Below, piece after piece: positions 11,082 through 21,018 of a stretch of 64,000 bases of DNA (its first letter is position 1; each line of letters begins with the position of its first letter). The DNA comes from Gari tellinella. Its lineage: Eukaryota > Mollusca > Bivalvia > Cardiida > Psammobiidae. A program made the translations under genes and the position numbers. Under the pieces are notes generated by a model. The model was not told the origin of the DNA. It saw nothing but the letters and a program-made list of their open reading frames with translations, and searched no databases. Location of the stretch: positions 43,694,189 to 43,758,188 of the forward strand of contig OV277869.1 in the NCBI GenBank assembly GCA_922989275.2, given 5' to 3'.

Positions 11082-11312
11082 TTTGGTGAAGATCCAATAA
11101 AAAGTGTTTGTGTTAGAGAGCAGAAAAGGCTGAAACAGTCATTTTTTTAATTATTCAAGGGCAATAACTCAGACATGCCTCATGCGACTTTAATAGTTAT
11201 CAAAATTGAGCTAGATTCTATAATAATAAACATTTATAGCAAGTTTGGTGAAGATCCAAAAATAGGTGGTTGAGTTAGAGAGAAGACAAGGCTGAAACAG
11301 TCATTTTCAGCA
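11082..11312 (-). repeat. Inverted core-repeat units
   Basis: GCAAGTTTGGTGAAGATCC, GTTAGAGAGCAGAAAAGGC and AGGGCAATAACTCAGACATG are the reverse complement of the array at 9.2-10.9 kb, in two partial monomers. The two blocks face each other across ~210 bp of spacer. Confidence 0.85.
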
Positions 11313-11385
11313 AGATCCCCGTATTGGATTGTACACGCTTACCACCGTGATTAATTATTTACACGTGGGGACCTTATCTCATAGT

Positions 11386-11580
11386 TTAATCCTGTGCCTA
11401 CTGGTCGCAACTGTTTGACTCTAAAACAGACACCGCGTAACGCGGCGTCTCATCTGGATCCAAACTGTTTGACACTCGTCTTAAGGTTTGTTAAATCAAA
11501 AATATGCATAAATCTAAACTGAACAAATATTGCACACGACAATGTCAAAGCAGACGTCTTAGCAGCAGAATAAGGGTTAA
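11386..11580 (+). mobile_element. TTAA-B MITE
   Basis: TTAA at both ends. Right hairpin arm ACCGCGTAACGCGGCGTCTC with ATCCAAACTGTTTGACACTC is intact and the left arm decayed. The right tail keeps GCACACGACAATG and GAATAAGGGTTAA. Confidence 0.75.
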
Positions 11581-11593
11581 ATTCTTCATTTCA

Positions 11594-11784
11594 TCCGGCT
11601 CCAGATAAGAGGAATAAACTGAACAAATCCAACATGTTCTCACTCATTTCAGCACCGAATGCTACGGTGTTACTACTGATTAAACCGTCTCTTCGAGACG
11701 ATTCTAATGAGTATGACACCATTGGGTTTAAAAGCAGAAATAAAGAGTTTAGTAATCGAAATACTTCCATTATCTGGAGCCCTG
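11594..11784 (-). mobile_element. D MITE
   Basis: Ends CGGCTCCAGATAAGAGG / TTATCTGGAGCCCTG with the module-3 hairpin (TTAAACCGTCTC / GAGACGATTCTAATGAGTA, left arm decayed). Short open frames across both strands are by-products of the palindrome. Confidence 0.85.
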
Positions 11785-12011
11785 TATTTACAGAGTTGTC
11801 CTTCTTTCCATTCACAAGGAGGCTCTTTAAATTGTGCTAGCACAAAAAAATTATAAATAAAAATTTAAAAGCGAATTTCTTAGATAAAGCCGCCTTTTAT
11901 GAAAGAATCACGTCCCATGTAGTTCTAATGGGATCCCAAACAACCGTTTTATGCAGGTTTCCCAAAAACACAATGCGGCTTTAATTCGTTGGAAAGCCTG
12001 TTTTGCCAGAG

Positions 12012-12310
12012 TTTAGCCCTTTTACCCCAAAGCCAGATGTTCCTAGTTTTGAAGACACATGGACACATAAAGCAGGTTGAAAGTAAATCAATGTCCCGCT
12101 GCGCAAATGCATAACAAGCCCTGCAGCATATTTATCCAGATTTATCCAGAAAGCAGAATGTACCTTTGGGTGCCTGATTTAAGCTACCGTGAGCTAGGAT
12201 ATAGAAAATATCTCTTGTGGTGCTTATTTTATTATAATGACTATAATCTGGAACTATTTCTTTAATGAAGGAATAAGTTCAAGGCATACATAGGTGAGTC
12301 TATGGGGTAA
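12012..12310 (+). mobile_element. TTAA-A MITE with ~60-bp internal insertion
   Basis: Left end TTTAGCCCTTTTACCCCAAAG and right end GTCTATGGGGTAATTGGTT. Between hairpin arms GGTTGAAAGTAAATC and AGCAGAATGTACC lies extra sequence (GTCCCGCTGCGCAAATGC...) absent from other copies. Confidence 0.75.
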
Positions 12311-12321
12311 TTGGTTCACAC

Positions 12322-12480
12322 ATTCAACCCTAGCGATGAGTATTCTCGTCATTGTAAACAGCATATACATTAAACGTAAAAGTATCCTTAGCAAACACTG
12401 TAGACCCAGATCAGAGGGTTCCTGTCGGAGCAGCCCTCTGATCAGGGCCTACAGTGTTTGTCATTTTGCGATATTTTTTT
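12322..12480 (-). mobile_element. TTAA-C-like MITE, left part with hairpin
   Basis: TTCAACCCTAGCGATGAGTAT matches the family's CCCTAG start. The hairpin GCAAACACTGTAGACCCAGATC / GATCAGGGCCTACAGTGTTTG is nearly complete. No far end is visible. Confidence 0.7.
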
Positions 12481-12497
12481 AATCACCTTAAAGAGAT

Positions 12498-12592
12498 AGT
12501 TCTAATGAGTAGTCACACCATAGGGTTTAATGCAAAAACAAAGATTTTAGTTTTTGAAATACTCTGAGCGGGCTTTTATCTAGAGCCTTTAA
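12498..12592 (-). mobile_element. D MITE, right half
   Basis: TTCTAATGAGTAGTCACACC, ATAGGGTTTAATGC and AGATTTTAGTTTTTGAAATAC match D. The end TTATCTAGAGCC is diverged. Confidence 0.7.
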
Positions 12593-12964
12593 TGAATGAT
12601 CCGACTTTATTTTGAAAAGAAATCTTTCGAAATGTTATAATTTTTCAACCATAACAGCCAGATCCAAATTTTTTGCAAAAATTATCACGATTTTGCCGCT
12701 AGCATGCAAAATGTTAAGACAGTTGAAAATGCTCCCCTAAGCTAGTTTGATTATATGTTCAAAACACAGGGGTTTTCATTTCCTTGACGATACAAAAAAC
12801 TGTTATGAAACACGATATACAAGGTATGATAACACAAAAAAAGGAAATTATTAACAGAACATAATTCTATGGTATTATCAAAAAACAACACCAGATTAGC
12901 TTGATATAAAAGGTAAGATTACAAATTGGAGATAAGGTACTACGGTAATAATTATAACATGTGA

Positions 12965-13065
12965 TAATTTACTCTTTGCATGCTGGGTAATTTTTTTGTC
13001 TGCAACAATTGTCGTCTGCTGATGTTCTAAAAATAGATTTCTAAATTTCTTTTCAAATCAGGATC
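12965..13065 (-). mobile_element. TTAA-B MITE, one end only
   Basis: TTTACTCTTTGCATGCTGGG and GTCTGCAACAATTGTCGTCTGC match the B terminal segment. Similarity stops at about 13,065, where a core-repeat fragment begins. Confidence 0.75.
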
Positions 13066-13069
13066 AAAG

Positions 13070-13240
13070 TTTCATACGCCGGGTTACGCCATAACTTTTG
13101 AACTGCATGTGATTGAGACTTTATATTTGGAATGTGTTCTCACCTCAAGAACCCCTTGAGCTCGGTACATCTTGTGTCATGTCTAACAAAGGTCAAGGTC
13201 ATTTAGAAGTCAAATAGAGTTTACTCAACATTGAGCATAG
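13070..13240 (+). repeat. Helentron-like type-3 core repeat, one unit
   Basis: CCATAACTTTTGAACTGCATGTGA, CACCTCAAGAACCCCTTGAGCT and AACAAAGGTCAAGGTCATTT align with the tandem units at 57.7-58.3 kb. Confidence 0.7.
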
Positions 13241-13361
13241 TTCTGGTTACTGTGAACCGTTTTTGTTGAAATCTCAGGAGCCCTGTACCAGATTGAAATT
13301 GTTGTAGCCAAACATGGAACATATTCTCATTTTCCTTGTTTTAGACTTCAGAATTCTGAAT

Positions 13362-13430
13362 TAGGTTGAACACTTTGGTTTAGCTCCTGAACTTCTGCCA
13401 GAATGGAGAGTCAAACCAAAGTGTTCGAGA
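13362..13430. repeat. Inverted repeat, ~15-bp arms
   Basis: GAACACTTTGGTTT and AAACCAAAGTGTTC pair across ~30 bp. Not shared with any named family. Confidence 0.6.
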
Positions 13431-13606
13431 TTATTTAGATTCACTCTTAGTTCTAAGAATGTGTATGTTAATTTCCATTCTCCTTCACTGAAGTGGTTAC
13501 ATAATAATTGTCAGAATAAAAACCTGCTGCTGAAAGACGACACAATTCTCTTACTGAAGCAACAAAGTTAGTGATGCAAAACAAACCTCCTAGTGGATCT
13601 TCTTTG

Positions 13607-13856
13607 TTAACTCTTTCCTCCCTGAAACTTTAAATGGACAATTCCAGTTTCCATTTTAGTCAAGTCCATTTCTGACTTTTAAGGGTTGTTTTGTCAATGT
13701 TTGGCATTATGACAAACAGTGAAGACCCTGATCAGAGGGCTCCTTTCGGAGCCCTCTGATCTGGGTCTTCACTGTTTGCACAGGACAAGTGTACTATTCA
13801 CATGTACACTGTTTGAAAAGGACGCCTATATGCGGGACTAGGGTTCAAAGGGTTAA
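13607..13856 (+). mobile_element. TTAA-C MITE, complete reference copy
   Basis: A 250-bp unit from TTAACTCTTTCCTCCCTGAA to GGGTTCAAAGGGTTAA. The hairpin is almost perfect (CAAACAGTGAAGACCC... with GGGCTCC TTTC GGAGCCC tip). A second short inverted pair, TGTACACTGTTTG, follows on the right. Confidence 0.93.
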
Positions 13857-13965
13857 GAGGGAAGTTTTTTGGTTAAGTTTTGTTCTCAGCTGTGCCCTGG
13901 CTTAGCTAACGAGAGCAAGATATCAGGCAGCTCTCATAGCTCACCCAGCCTCACATTGCCAAATG

Positions 13966-14143
13966 CAGGGCTCCAGATTAGGGGAATATTTCCAAAAAAA
14001 ACTTTTATTTTTGCTTTAAACTCATGGTGTCACTACTCATTTGAAACATCTCTTTGAGACGATTCTAATGAGTAGTAACAACATAAGACTTGATGCCAAA
14101 ATGTTGGTTTTGCTCAGTTTACTCACTCTTATCTGGAGCCTTG
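13966..14143 (+). mobile_element. D MITE
   Basis: CAGGGCTCCAGATTAGGGG to TTATCTGGAGCCTTG, with module-3 hairpin ACTACTCATTTGAAACATCTC / GAGACGATTCTAATGAGTAGT. CAAATG and CAAAATG flank it, a possible worn target duplication. Confidence 0.85.
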
Positions 14144-14297
14144 CAAAATGTATAATTGAGTACAATCACATCTCCACCATTGAGTTGTGAAATGATTAAA
14201 AAACTATATATAACTCTTTAAGAGAAGGAACTGCTTTATGATAAATTACTATTAAGTTCTGCATTGCTTCTGTTCTGCATAAAACTGAAAGTGGCTC

Positions 14298-14548
14298 TTA
14301 ACCCTTTCCCCCATAGAAGCGCCTTTTAGCGCATTCAATTTATTCTTGCCCTGAAGAAAATAGTTCCAATTTATACATTCATAAATATGTATAATACAAA
14401 ATATTTTCTATATTCTAGCAGATGATAGCTTAAAGCAGGCTGAAAGTAAAGCAGAATGCGCTTAAAGCGCATTCTGCTTTACTTTCAACCTGCTTTAAGA
14501 GGACACCTATATTCATTACTAGAGATATGCTATGTGGGAAAGGGTTAA
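14298..14548 (-). mobile_element. TTAA-A MITE
   Basis: TTAACCCTTTCCCCCATAG to GGGAAAGGGTTAA, with a near-perfect module-1 hairpin (AAGCAGGCTGAAAGTAAAGC / GCTTTACTTTCAACCTGCTT). Confidence 0.92.
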
Positions 14549-14670
14549 ATAAGTCTTATACTCTTATATGTCATCTTTCAGTTGATCGGATACGACATGT
14601 TTGACTGTTGTGTGGAAGCCATACTTAGTTGAAATCTGCCCTGTCGTTTCCATAGAATCAGAAGACTCTG

Positions 14671-14897
14671 TTAACTCTTTGCATGCTGGGTAATTTTTCC
14701 CATCTGCATCAATTCGTCTGCAACTATTCTAAAAATAGAATTTTCAAAAAAATAATTCCAAAAAAGCGTCAGTCTCAAACAGTTTGGATCGTGATGAGAC
14801 GCTGCGTTACCCGGCGTCTCATCTGGATCCAAACTGTTTGCAAATATATAATCACTGTAGAATATATTCGCCACTAGCATGGTAAGGACTCTGTTAA
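14671..14897 (-). mobile_element. TTAA-B MITE with longer flanking repeat
   Basis: Starts TTAACTCTTTGCATGCTGGG and holds hairpin CAAACAGTTTGGATCGTGATG / CATCTGGATCCAAACTGTTTG. GACTCTGTTAA is present on both sides (14,664-14,674 and 14,887-14,897), so the shared flank is 11 bp, longer than TTAA. Confidence 0.85.
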
Positions 14898-15091
14898 TGA
14901 CATGAATTTTCTCCTCTGATATTCTGCACTTGTAAGGTCTCGGGATGAAGCCATACTCGGTAGATACATTTCCATCGAGGCTGCCATTGGAGGGAGCCGT
15001 GTTTAGTATGCATACTCAGTCGGTACTTGAGGGAAGACATAGTAAAGGACCTGACAAAGTGCTGTAGAAATAAATGTTAACAACCATATTG

Positions 15092-15337
15092 TTTACCCTT
15101 TCCCTATTAGGAGCGACTTTTAGCGCATTTTATTCCGCTGAAGAAAATAGTTCCAATTTGTTCAGTCATGCACATGTATGATAAGAAATATTTTATAATG
15201 CCTAGCAGAAGGTAGCTTAAAGCAGGCTAAAAGTAAAGCAGAATGCGCCTTAAGGCACATTTTGCTTTACTTTCAACCTGCTTTAATTGGTTACATGTCT
15301 TCAAAAACAGAAACAGTCTAGGGGGATAAAAGGTTAA
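15092..15337 (-). mobile_element. TTAA-A MITE
   Basis: TTTACCCTTTCCCTATTAGG to GGGGATAAAAGGTTAA, with module-1 hairpin. Confidence 0.88.
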
Positions 15338-15415
15338 CCCTTATAGAAATAGGATGGAAGTTGAGTATTTATGTCCTTAGTAAAAAGTGTAGACCCTGAT
15401 CAGAGGGCTCCTACC
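15338..15415 (+). repeat. Half of a module-2 hairpin
   Basis: AAAAAGTGTAGACCCTGATCAGAGGGCTCC is the left arm only, preceded by a weak TTAA-C-like left end. The pairing arm is missing. Confidence 0.55.
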
Positions 15416-15582
15416 CAGAATTCAAAGTAGACTGGTTCATGTTTTAGAAACTTAAATTATCCACAAGGGAACCTAATAACCCACAAGAGTTACTTAGTGT
15501 TATAACAGTTAAACTAATTGTTTTTGCACTTCTAATGAAAGTATAGGTAGGTGATCAACATAATGATCATCATCATTATCAT

Positions 15583-16025
15583 AAGAGCTCTAGATAAGAG
15601 GGGTATTTCAAAAACTAAAATCTTTATTTCTGCTTTAACCCTTTACCTGATAGCCTATTTCTAGTACTTAAGATAGGTGACTACTTAAAGCAGGTTGAAA
15701 GTAAAGCAGAATGCGCCTTAGGGCGCATTCTGCTTTACTTTCAGCCTGCTTTAAGCTATCATGTGCTATAATATAGAAAATATTCCCCATAATACAATAT
15801 TCATTACTGATTAAATTGGAACTACTTTCTTCAGCGGTTGAATAAATTATATCCGCTAAAAGGCGCTTCTATTGGGGAAAGGGTTAAACCCTATGGTGTC
15901 ACTACTCATTAAAATCGTCTCAAAGAGACAATTCTAATGAGTAGTAACACCATAAGATTTGGTGCTGAAATGAGTGATAAAAATGTTGGATTTGTTCAGT
16001 TTACTTCCTCTTATATGGAGCCCTG
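15583..16025 (+). mobile_element. D MITE containing a nested TTAA-A copy, 8-bp target duplication
   Basis: D ends AAGAGCTCTAGATAAGAGG and CTTATATGGAGCCCTG. It is flanked by ATTATCAT on both sides (15,575-15,582 and 16,026-16,033). The D segment TTTCTGCTTTAA|ACCCTATGG is split at TTAA by the TTAA-A copy. Confidence 0.9.
15635..15888 (+). mobile_element. TTAA-A MITE nested in D
   Basis: TTAACCCTTTACCTGATAGCC to GGAAAGGGTTAA with a full module-1 hairpin. Removing it restores the D consensus with a single TTAA, which shows the target duplication directly. Confidence 0.95.
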
Positions 16026-16413
16026 ATTATCATCATTACATTAAATTTTTTGAAGATCTCAGAAACAAGACGTGTCAAACTGATTTGATACCTTGTTATG
16101 CAGCATATCATCTCAGTCAACACTGTCCTTAGTCCGCCCCATGTGTTTGTTAGAAAGACGTAACAGTGTTCAAATGAAAACAACATTTGGAAAAAGCAAT
16201 TTGATTTGACATGAAAGCATTGATGATATAATTGGAAATGATGGGCTGGTATCCAGTTTAGCAAAAGACATAAGAAACATGACCACGCATAAAACAAAAT
16301 ATAGAAAGGTCTTTGATTTACATGAAAAAGCTATAATAGGTCTTGTAGCAAGCACCGTGAAAATAACATACTTGTGCTGGGCAACAATTCATTGGAAAAG
16401 CTTTGATTTACAG

Positions 16414-16662
16414 TTAACCCTTTACCCCATAACCTGTTTCTAATCTAGAAAATGGTGATCACTTAAGCAGGTTGAAAGTAAAACAGAATGTGCCTTAAGG
16501 CACATTCTGTTTTACTTTCAGCCTGCTTTAAGCTACCATCTGCTAGAATATAGATAATCTTTCTTGTGGTGCAAATTCATTACTGTACCAATTGGAACTA
16601 TTTTCTTCAGTGAAGGAATAAATTAAATGCGCCAAAAGGCACTTCTATACCCGAAAGGGTAT
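16414..16662 (+). mobile_element. TTAA-A MITE
   Basis: TTAACCCTTTACCCCATAACC with hairpin tip GTGCCTTAAGGCAC. The right end has drifted to CGAAAGGGTATA. Confidence 0.9.
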
Positions 16663-16664
16663 AC

Positions 16665-16765
16665 AATGTGGAAAACAAGTGTATACATCATTTGCAAACA
16701 GTGTCAAACCAGATCAGAGGGCCCCAGAAAGAGCCTTCTGACGAGGGTTTGCAGTATTTGTCTTT
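16665..16765. repeat. Module-2 hairpin with a TTAA-C-like edge
   Basis: GCAAACAGTGTCAAACCAGATC / GACGAGGGTTTGCAGTATTTG, imperfect arms. Confidence 0.6.
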
Positions 16766-17029
16766 ATAAAATTCTAACTATTTGGGAAAATAACCAACAA
16801 GGATAAGTGTCTATCATGTTGTGAAAGGCTTGTACCCATCTATGATGTGCACCCCCAAATTGAAAGTAAAAGAGTTTCAGAAAAAAGTGCATTTTACATG
16901 GCAAAAGACAATAGTCCATTATATGAAAAGGACATATTCAAAATTCTGCATAGAGACAGCAAAAATTGTCTTAAGCATCCTGTTGTTGAAAAAGTCCATA
17001 AATATCTGTTTAAAGGTGACATCTAAATC

Positions 17030-17497
17030 CTTCAAATTGCCTCATAGCCCGTTTTTAGTGTTGGAGACAGATAACTACTTACAGCAGTTTGAAATTAACT
17101 CTTTCCTCCCTGAAACTTTAAATTGACAATTCCAGTTTCCATTTTTGTCAGTCCATTTCTGACTTTTAAGGGTTGTTTTTGTCAATGTTTTGCATTATGA
17201 CAAACAGTGAAGACCCTGATCAGAGGGCTCCTTTCGGAGCCCTCTGATCTGGGTCTTCACTGTTTGCATAGGACAAGTGTACTATTCACATGTACACTGT
17301 TTGAAAAGGACGCCAATATGCGGGACTAGGGTTCAAAGGGTTAAAGCAGATTTCACCTGAAGGTGCATTCTGCTTTTATTTCAGCCTGCTTCAAGGTACC
17401 ATGGCATCTGCTAGAAATGTCTTATGGTGCATACTTTCGTGAAGGAATAAACTACAGGTGTGAAAAGGCATATTTATAGAGCAATAGATTGATGCAG
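17030..17497 (+). mobile_element. TTAA-A MITE split by a TTAA-C MITE
   Basis: Left part: CCTCATAGCCCGTTTTTAGTG to CAGCAGTTTGAAA. Right part from 17,345: AGCAGATTTCACCTGAAGG to GGCATATTTATAGAGCAATAG. The insertion lies in the hairpin arm, where GTAAAG had become TTAAAG. Confidence 0.85.
17095..17344 (+). mobile_element. TTAA-C MITE, complete, nested
   Basis: Nearly identical by eye to the copy at 13.6 kb over its 250 bp and bounded by TTAA on both sides. It is younger than its TTAA-A host. Confidence 0.93.
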
Positions 17498-17924
17498 GAC
17501 ATTAGCTGCATTCCTCTCTGCATTTTCCCGATTGCTTAACTTTTCACTTGCGTAAGAAAAAAGTTTGGAAAAAGTTCAGATTTCAAGTCACTTGAAAACT
17601 GATCATGATAAAAATTATTTTGCACATGCATATCCATTCCCTTTTAGTCTAAATTCATCAAAAGATTTGAAAGGAATAGAATGCCAACAACTATTTCTAA
17701 GCTGATGACATTATGGCTGTTAAAAGGTTAGAGGATTTGTCAGTAACTTAGAGAGTCAAACTAAGTTAAACCTAACCTTTTATCGCTGGCAGCAATTTTT
17801 TGATCTAATTGTAATCTTCAGCTATTGTCAAAAATACAGTTGCTGCAGAAAATGACTCTGCTCCGAGTCTGATCCAAACTGGTTTTTGTAACAGTATTAT
17901 CACCAACTTTCCTGCATATAGTGC
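17498..17924. other. No feature recognised
   Basis: AT-rich DNA without repeats or a splice-bounded frame that I can identify. Confidence 0.5.
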
Positions 17925-18176
17925 TTAACCCTTTACCTCATAGACTGTTTCTAGTTTTGAAGACAGGTGACCACTTAAAGCAGGTTGAAAGTAAAGCAGA
18001 ATGTGCCTTAAGGCACATTCTGCTTTACTTTCAGCCTGCTTTAAGCTAAAATCTGCTAGGCTATATAAAATATTTGTAATAGTATTTGTTCATGAGGGTA
18101 TAAACTGGAACTATTTTCTTCAGCGGAGGAATAAATTAAATACGCTAAAAGTCGCTTCTATGGGGGAAAGGGTTAA
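17925..18176 (+). mobile_element. TTAA-A MITE
   Basis: TTAACCCTTTACCTCATAGAC to GGGAAAGGGTTAA. The last TTAA is also the first TTAA of the next element. Confidence 0.92.
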
Positions 18177-18391
18177 CTCTGTGCATGCTTGGTAATGTTT
18201 TTCGTCTGCAACAATTGTCATCTGCTACTGTTCTAAAATTAGAATTTCTTTATTTCTTTCGAAAGCATGGTCAGAATATCAAACTGTTTAGATCCTGATG
18301 AGACACCGCATATGCAGCATATCATCAGGATCCAAACTGTTTGCAAGGTTGTCATGGTTACGTCGCTAGCATGCTAAGTGTTGAAGGTTAA
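18173..18391 (-). mobile_element. TTAA-B MITE abutting TTAA-A
   Basis: TTAACTCTGTGCATGCTTGG, GTCTGCAACAATTGTCATCTGC, hairpin CAAACTGTTTAGATCCTGATG / CATCAGGATCCAAACTGTTTG and right end GCTAGCATGCTAAGTG. It shares one TTAA with the TTAA-A copy. Confidence 0.88.
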
Positions 18392-18722
18392 ATATGCTGC
18401 TCTGAAAATGCTTTTTAGTGGTGCACACTCTAGTATGGTCCTAATTTTCTCATTTTATTGGATTTGTCAAATCTTCTCACCTTTGTCGCATAATGTTAGC
18501 AAGTGCAATTCTGTTGCCATAGAAACTGTGATTTCATTGGTCTCCTGAGGTGCGCCTTATCTGATTTTACCCGTATTAGGGTTATCCCCCATAGTGAAAT
18601 ATATCAGGATTTCTGTGTAAAATGGAACAGAAAAGAATTCCATAATCTGAGAAGAATGTCTTGTACAGCTGTCACGACCTTGTGTTCGAGGATTTATGGT
18701 GATGTTGTGCTGAGAGCTTCCA
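18392..18722. other. No feature recognised
   Basis: A 91-codon open frame crosses this interval into the next MITE, but it has no splice sites or domain signature. Not called as a gene. Confidence 0.5.
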
Positions 18723-18915
18723 CAGGACTCCAGATAAGAGGGAGTAAACTGCACAAATCCAACATTTTTGAAACTTAATTTAACACCAAATTCTATGATG
18801 TTACTACTCATTAGAATCGTCTCGAAGAGACGATTCTAATAAGTAGTGGCACCATAGGGTTTAAGCAGAAATAAAGATTTTAGTTTTTGAGATACCCCCC
18901 TTATCTGGAGCCCTG
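18723..18915 (-). mobile_element. D MITE, 6-bp target duplication CTTCCA
   Basis: CAGGACTCCAGATAAGAGG to TTATCTGGAGCCCTG, with module-3 hairpin ACTACTCATTAGAATCGTCTC / GAGACGATTCTAATAAGTAGT. CTTCCA directly flanks both ends. Confidence 0.93.
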
Positions 18916-18934
18916 CTTCCACTGTAAGAAGATA

Positions 18935-20085
18935 TAGTTCTGGTGCAAAGCTTTGGCCCATTGCTAGAAGATATAGTTATTCTGCAGAGCTGAACCAATT
19001 GCTATAAGATAAAGTTTTGCAATGAAGAAGAGACCTGTTGCAATAAGATACATGTTTGCTTTGAAGCTTGGGTCTGTTGCAATAAGATATAGGTTTGCTT
19101 TGAAGCTTGGGTCTGTTGCAAAAAGATATAAGTTTGCTTTGCAGCTTGGGTCTGTTGCAATAAGATATAGGTTTGCTTTGAAGCTTGGGCCTGTTGCAAT
19201 AAGATATAGGTTTGCTTTGAAGCTTGTGCCTGTTGCAATAAGATATAGGTTTGCTTTGAAGCTTTGGTCTGTTGCAATAAGATATAGGTTTGCTTTGAAG
19301 CTTGGGTCTGTTGCAATAAGATATATAGGTTTGCTTTGAAGCTTGAGTCTGTTGCAATAAGATATGAGTTTGCTTTGAAGCTTGGATCTGTTGCAATAAG
19401 ATATAGGTTTGCTTTGAAGCTAGGATCTGTTGCAATAGTATATAGGTTTGCTCTGAAGCTTAGGTCTGTTGCAATAAGATATGAGTTTGCTTTGAAGCTT
19501 GGGTCTGTTGCAATAAGATATAGGTTTGCTTTGAAGCTTGGGTCTGTTGCAATAAGATATAGGTTTGCTTTGAAGCTTGGGTCTGTTTCAATAAGATATA
19601 GGTTTGCTTTGAAGCTTGGGTCTGTTTCAATAAGATATAGGTTTGCTTTGAAGCTTGGGTCTGTTGCAATAAGATATATAGGTTTGCTTTAAAGCTTGGG
19701 TCTGTTGCAATAAGATATAGGTTTGTTTTGAAGCTTGGGTCTGTTGCAATAAGATATAGGTTTGCTTTGAAGTTTGGGTCTGTTGCAATAAGATATAGGT
19801 TTGCTTGAAGCTTTGGCCTGTTGCAATAAGATATAGGTTTGCTTTGAAGCTTCAATCTGTTGCAATAAGATATGAGTTTGCTTTGAAGCTTGGGCCTGTT
19901 GCAATAAAATATAGGTTTGCTTTGAATCTTGGGTCTGTTGCAATAAGATATAGGTTTGCTTTGAAACTTGGGTCTGTTGCAATAAGATATAGGTTTGCTT
20001 TGAAGCTCGGGTCTGATGTGATAAGATATACATGTAGTTTTACTTTGAAACTTGGACCTGTTGCATAAAGATATGTAGTTTTATG
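18935..20085 (+). repeat. 39-bp minisatellite, about 29 units
   Basis: The unit begins GCTTGGGTCTGTTGCAATAA and continues with GATATAGGTTTGCTTTGAA. The first three or four units and the last two are diverged; the middle ones are near identical. The period is 13 codons, so several frames on both strands stay open for over 100 codons (repeat ALKLGSVAIRYRF on +). There is no start context, splice site or codon bias to support a protein. Confidence 0.95.
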
Positions 20086-20105
20086 GCAGAAGTCACTGCC
20101 ACAGG

Positions 20106-20272
20106 CCGGGCTACAGATAAAACTTTCTTACTTATACAGCACCAAATCATATGGTGTTACTACTCATTAGAATCATCTCTTTGAGAGGATTCTAATGATT
20201 AGTGACACCAAAGGGTTTAAAGCAGAAATAAAGATGTTAGTTTTTGAAATACTCCCTTTATCTGGAGCCCTG
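20106..20272 (-). mobile_element. D MITE
   Basis: CCGGGCTACAGATAAAAC to TTATCTGGAGCCCTG, with hairpin TTACTACTCATTAGAATCATC / GATTCTAATGATTAGTGAC. It is flanked by CTGCCACAGG and CTGCCAGAGG, a 10-bp near match. Confidence 0.88.
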
Positions 20273-20363
20273 CTGCCAGAGGCAAATATTGCAAGAAGAT
20301 ATAAACTCTTAAATGCTTATTTCCTTAACATAACTTTAAAGTAATACAAAAAGAAACTTCTCT

Positions 20364-20468
20364 TTAACCGATTACCCCATAAATATGCCCTTTTTCGCCT
20401 CTAATTTATTCCTCCGTTGAAAAAAATTGTTAAAATTTATACAATCTGATAAGTATGCATCATACGAA
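20364..20468 (-). mobile_element. TTAA-A MITE, one half, fused to TA-E debris
   Basis: TTAACCGATTACCCCATAAA through TACAATCTGATAAGTATGC, then an abrupt change to TA-E sequence. Confidence 0.75.
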
Positions 20469-20608
20469 AAACAGACGACAAAAATATTAAGCAGACAATA
20501 TTGCAGCAGTGTAAGCATTAGACATAATGGTTTTGGGAACAGTGGAAATGATTGTTGTAAGGAGGGAGTCATTGTTGGGAGGACCGTTGTAGGGAGGGAG
20601 CATTGTAC
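20469..20608 (+). mobile_element. TA-E MITE, right half
   Basis: AACAGACGACAA, GCAGACAATATTGCAGCAG, TTGTAAGGAGGGAGTC and the end GTAGGGAGGGAGCATTG followed by TA. Confidence 0.8.
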
Positions 20609-20734
20609 ATGGTTTGCACCATCAGTGAGTAAAAGCGTTATAAGTTTCAGGTGCTTATTTTGAGGAATATACATTGTACATTAGGTTTGGGGAATGGGAA
20701 AAGACATGTGAATGCTTTAAAAGCTGGGAATGGG

Positions 20735-20983
20735 TTAACTCATTTAGCCCTAGTGTAGCATATATGCGTCCTTTACCAAATGTGTACCTGAGAGTACACT
20801 TGTCCTATGCAAACAGTGAAGTCCCTTATCAGAGGGATCCTGCAGGAGCCCTCTGATCAGGGACTTCACTGTTTGTCATTTTGCAATTTATTACAAAAAA
20901 ACAACTCTAAATAGTCTAAAATGGACCAGTCTTTATTGCAAACTGGAATTGTCCATTGGAAGTTTCAGGGGATAATGGGTTAA
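20735..20983 (-). mobile_element. TTAA-C MITE just upstream of the exon
   Basis: TTAACTCATTTAGCCCTAG to AGTTTCAGGGGATAATGGGTTAA, with hairpin GCAAACAGTGAAGTCCC / GGGACTTCACTGTTTG. Its right TTAA lies 35 bp before the exon, inside the expected branch-point zone. Confidence 0.9.
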
Positions 20984-21000
20984 CACACAAATCTCAATTC

Positions 21001-21018
21001 TTTCCTTGTTTGTTTCAG
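21001..21018 (+). promoter_or_regulatory. 3' splice acceptor
   Basis: The pyrimidine-rich tract TTTCCTTGTTTGTTTCAG ends in AG directly before the open exon. TTAAC at 20,980-20,984, the edge of the adjacent MITE, fits the loose yTnAy branch-point pattern at a workable distance (inference). Confidence 0.75.

Noticed and set aside
18503..18811. 91- and 84-codon frames before the D MITE
   Set aside because: Both extend into the D element and lack splice signals or domains.
18977..20068. Overlapping open frames of 87-152 codons on both strands
   Set aside because: They are produced by the stop-free 39-bp tandem unit, not by a gene. There are no splice sites, start context or non-repetitive domain.
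18935..20085. CRISPR-like regular array
   Set aside because: Units are head-to-tail copies with no unique spacers, and the setting is an animal genome.
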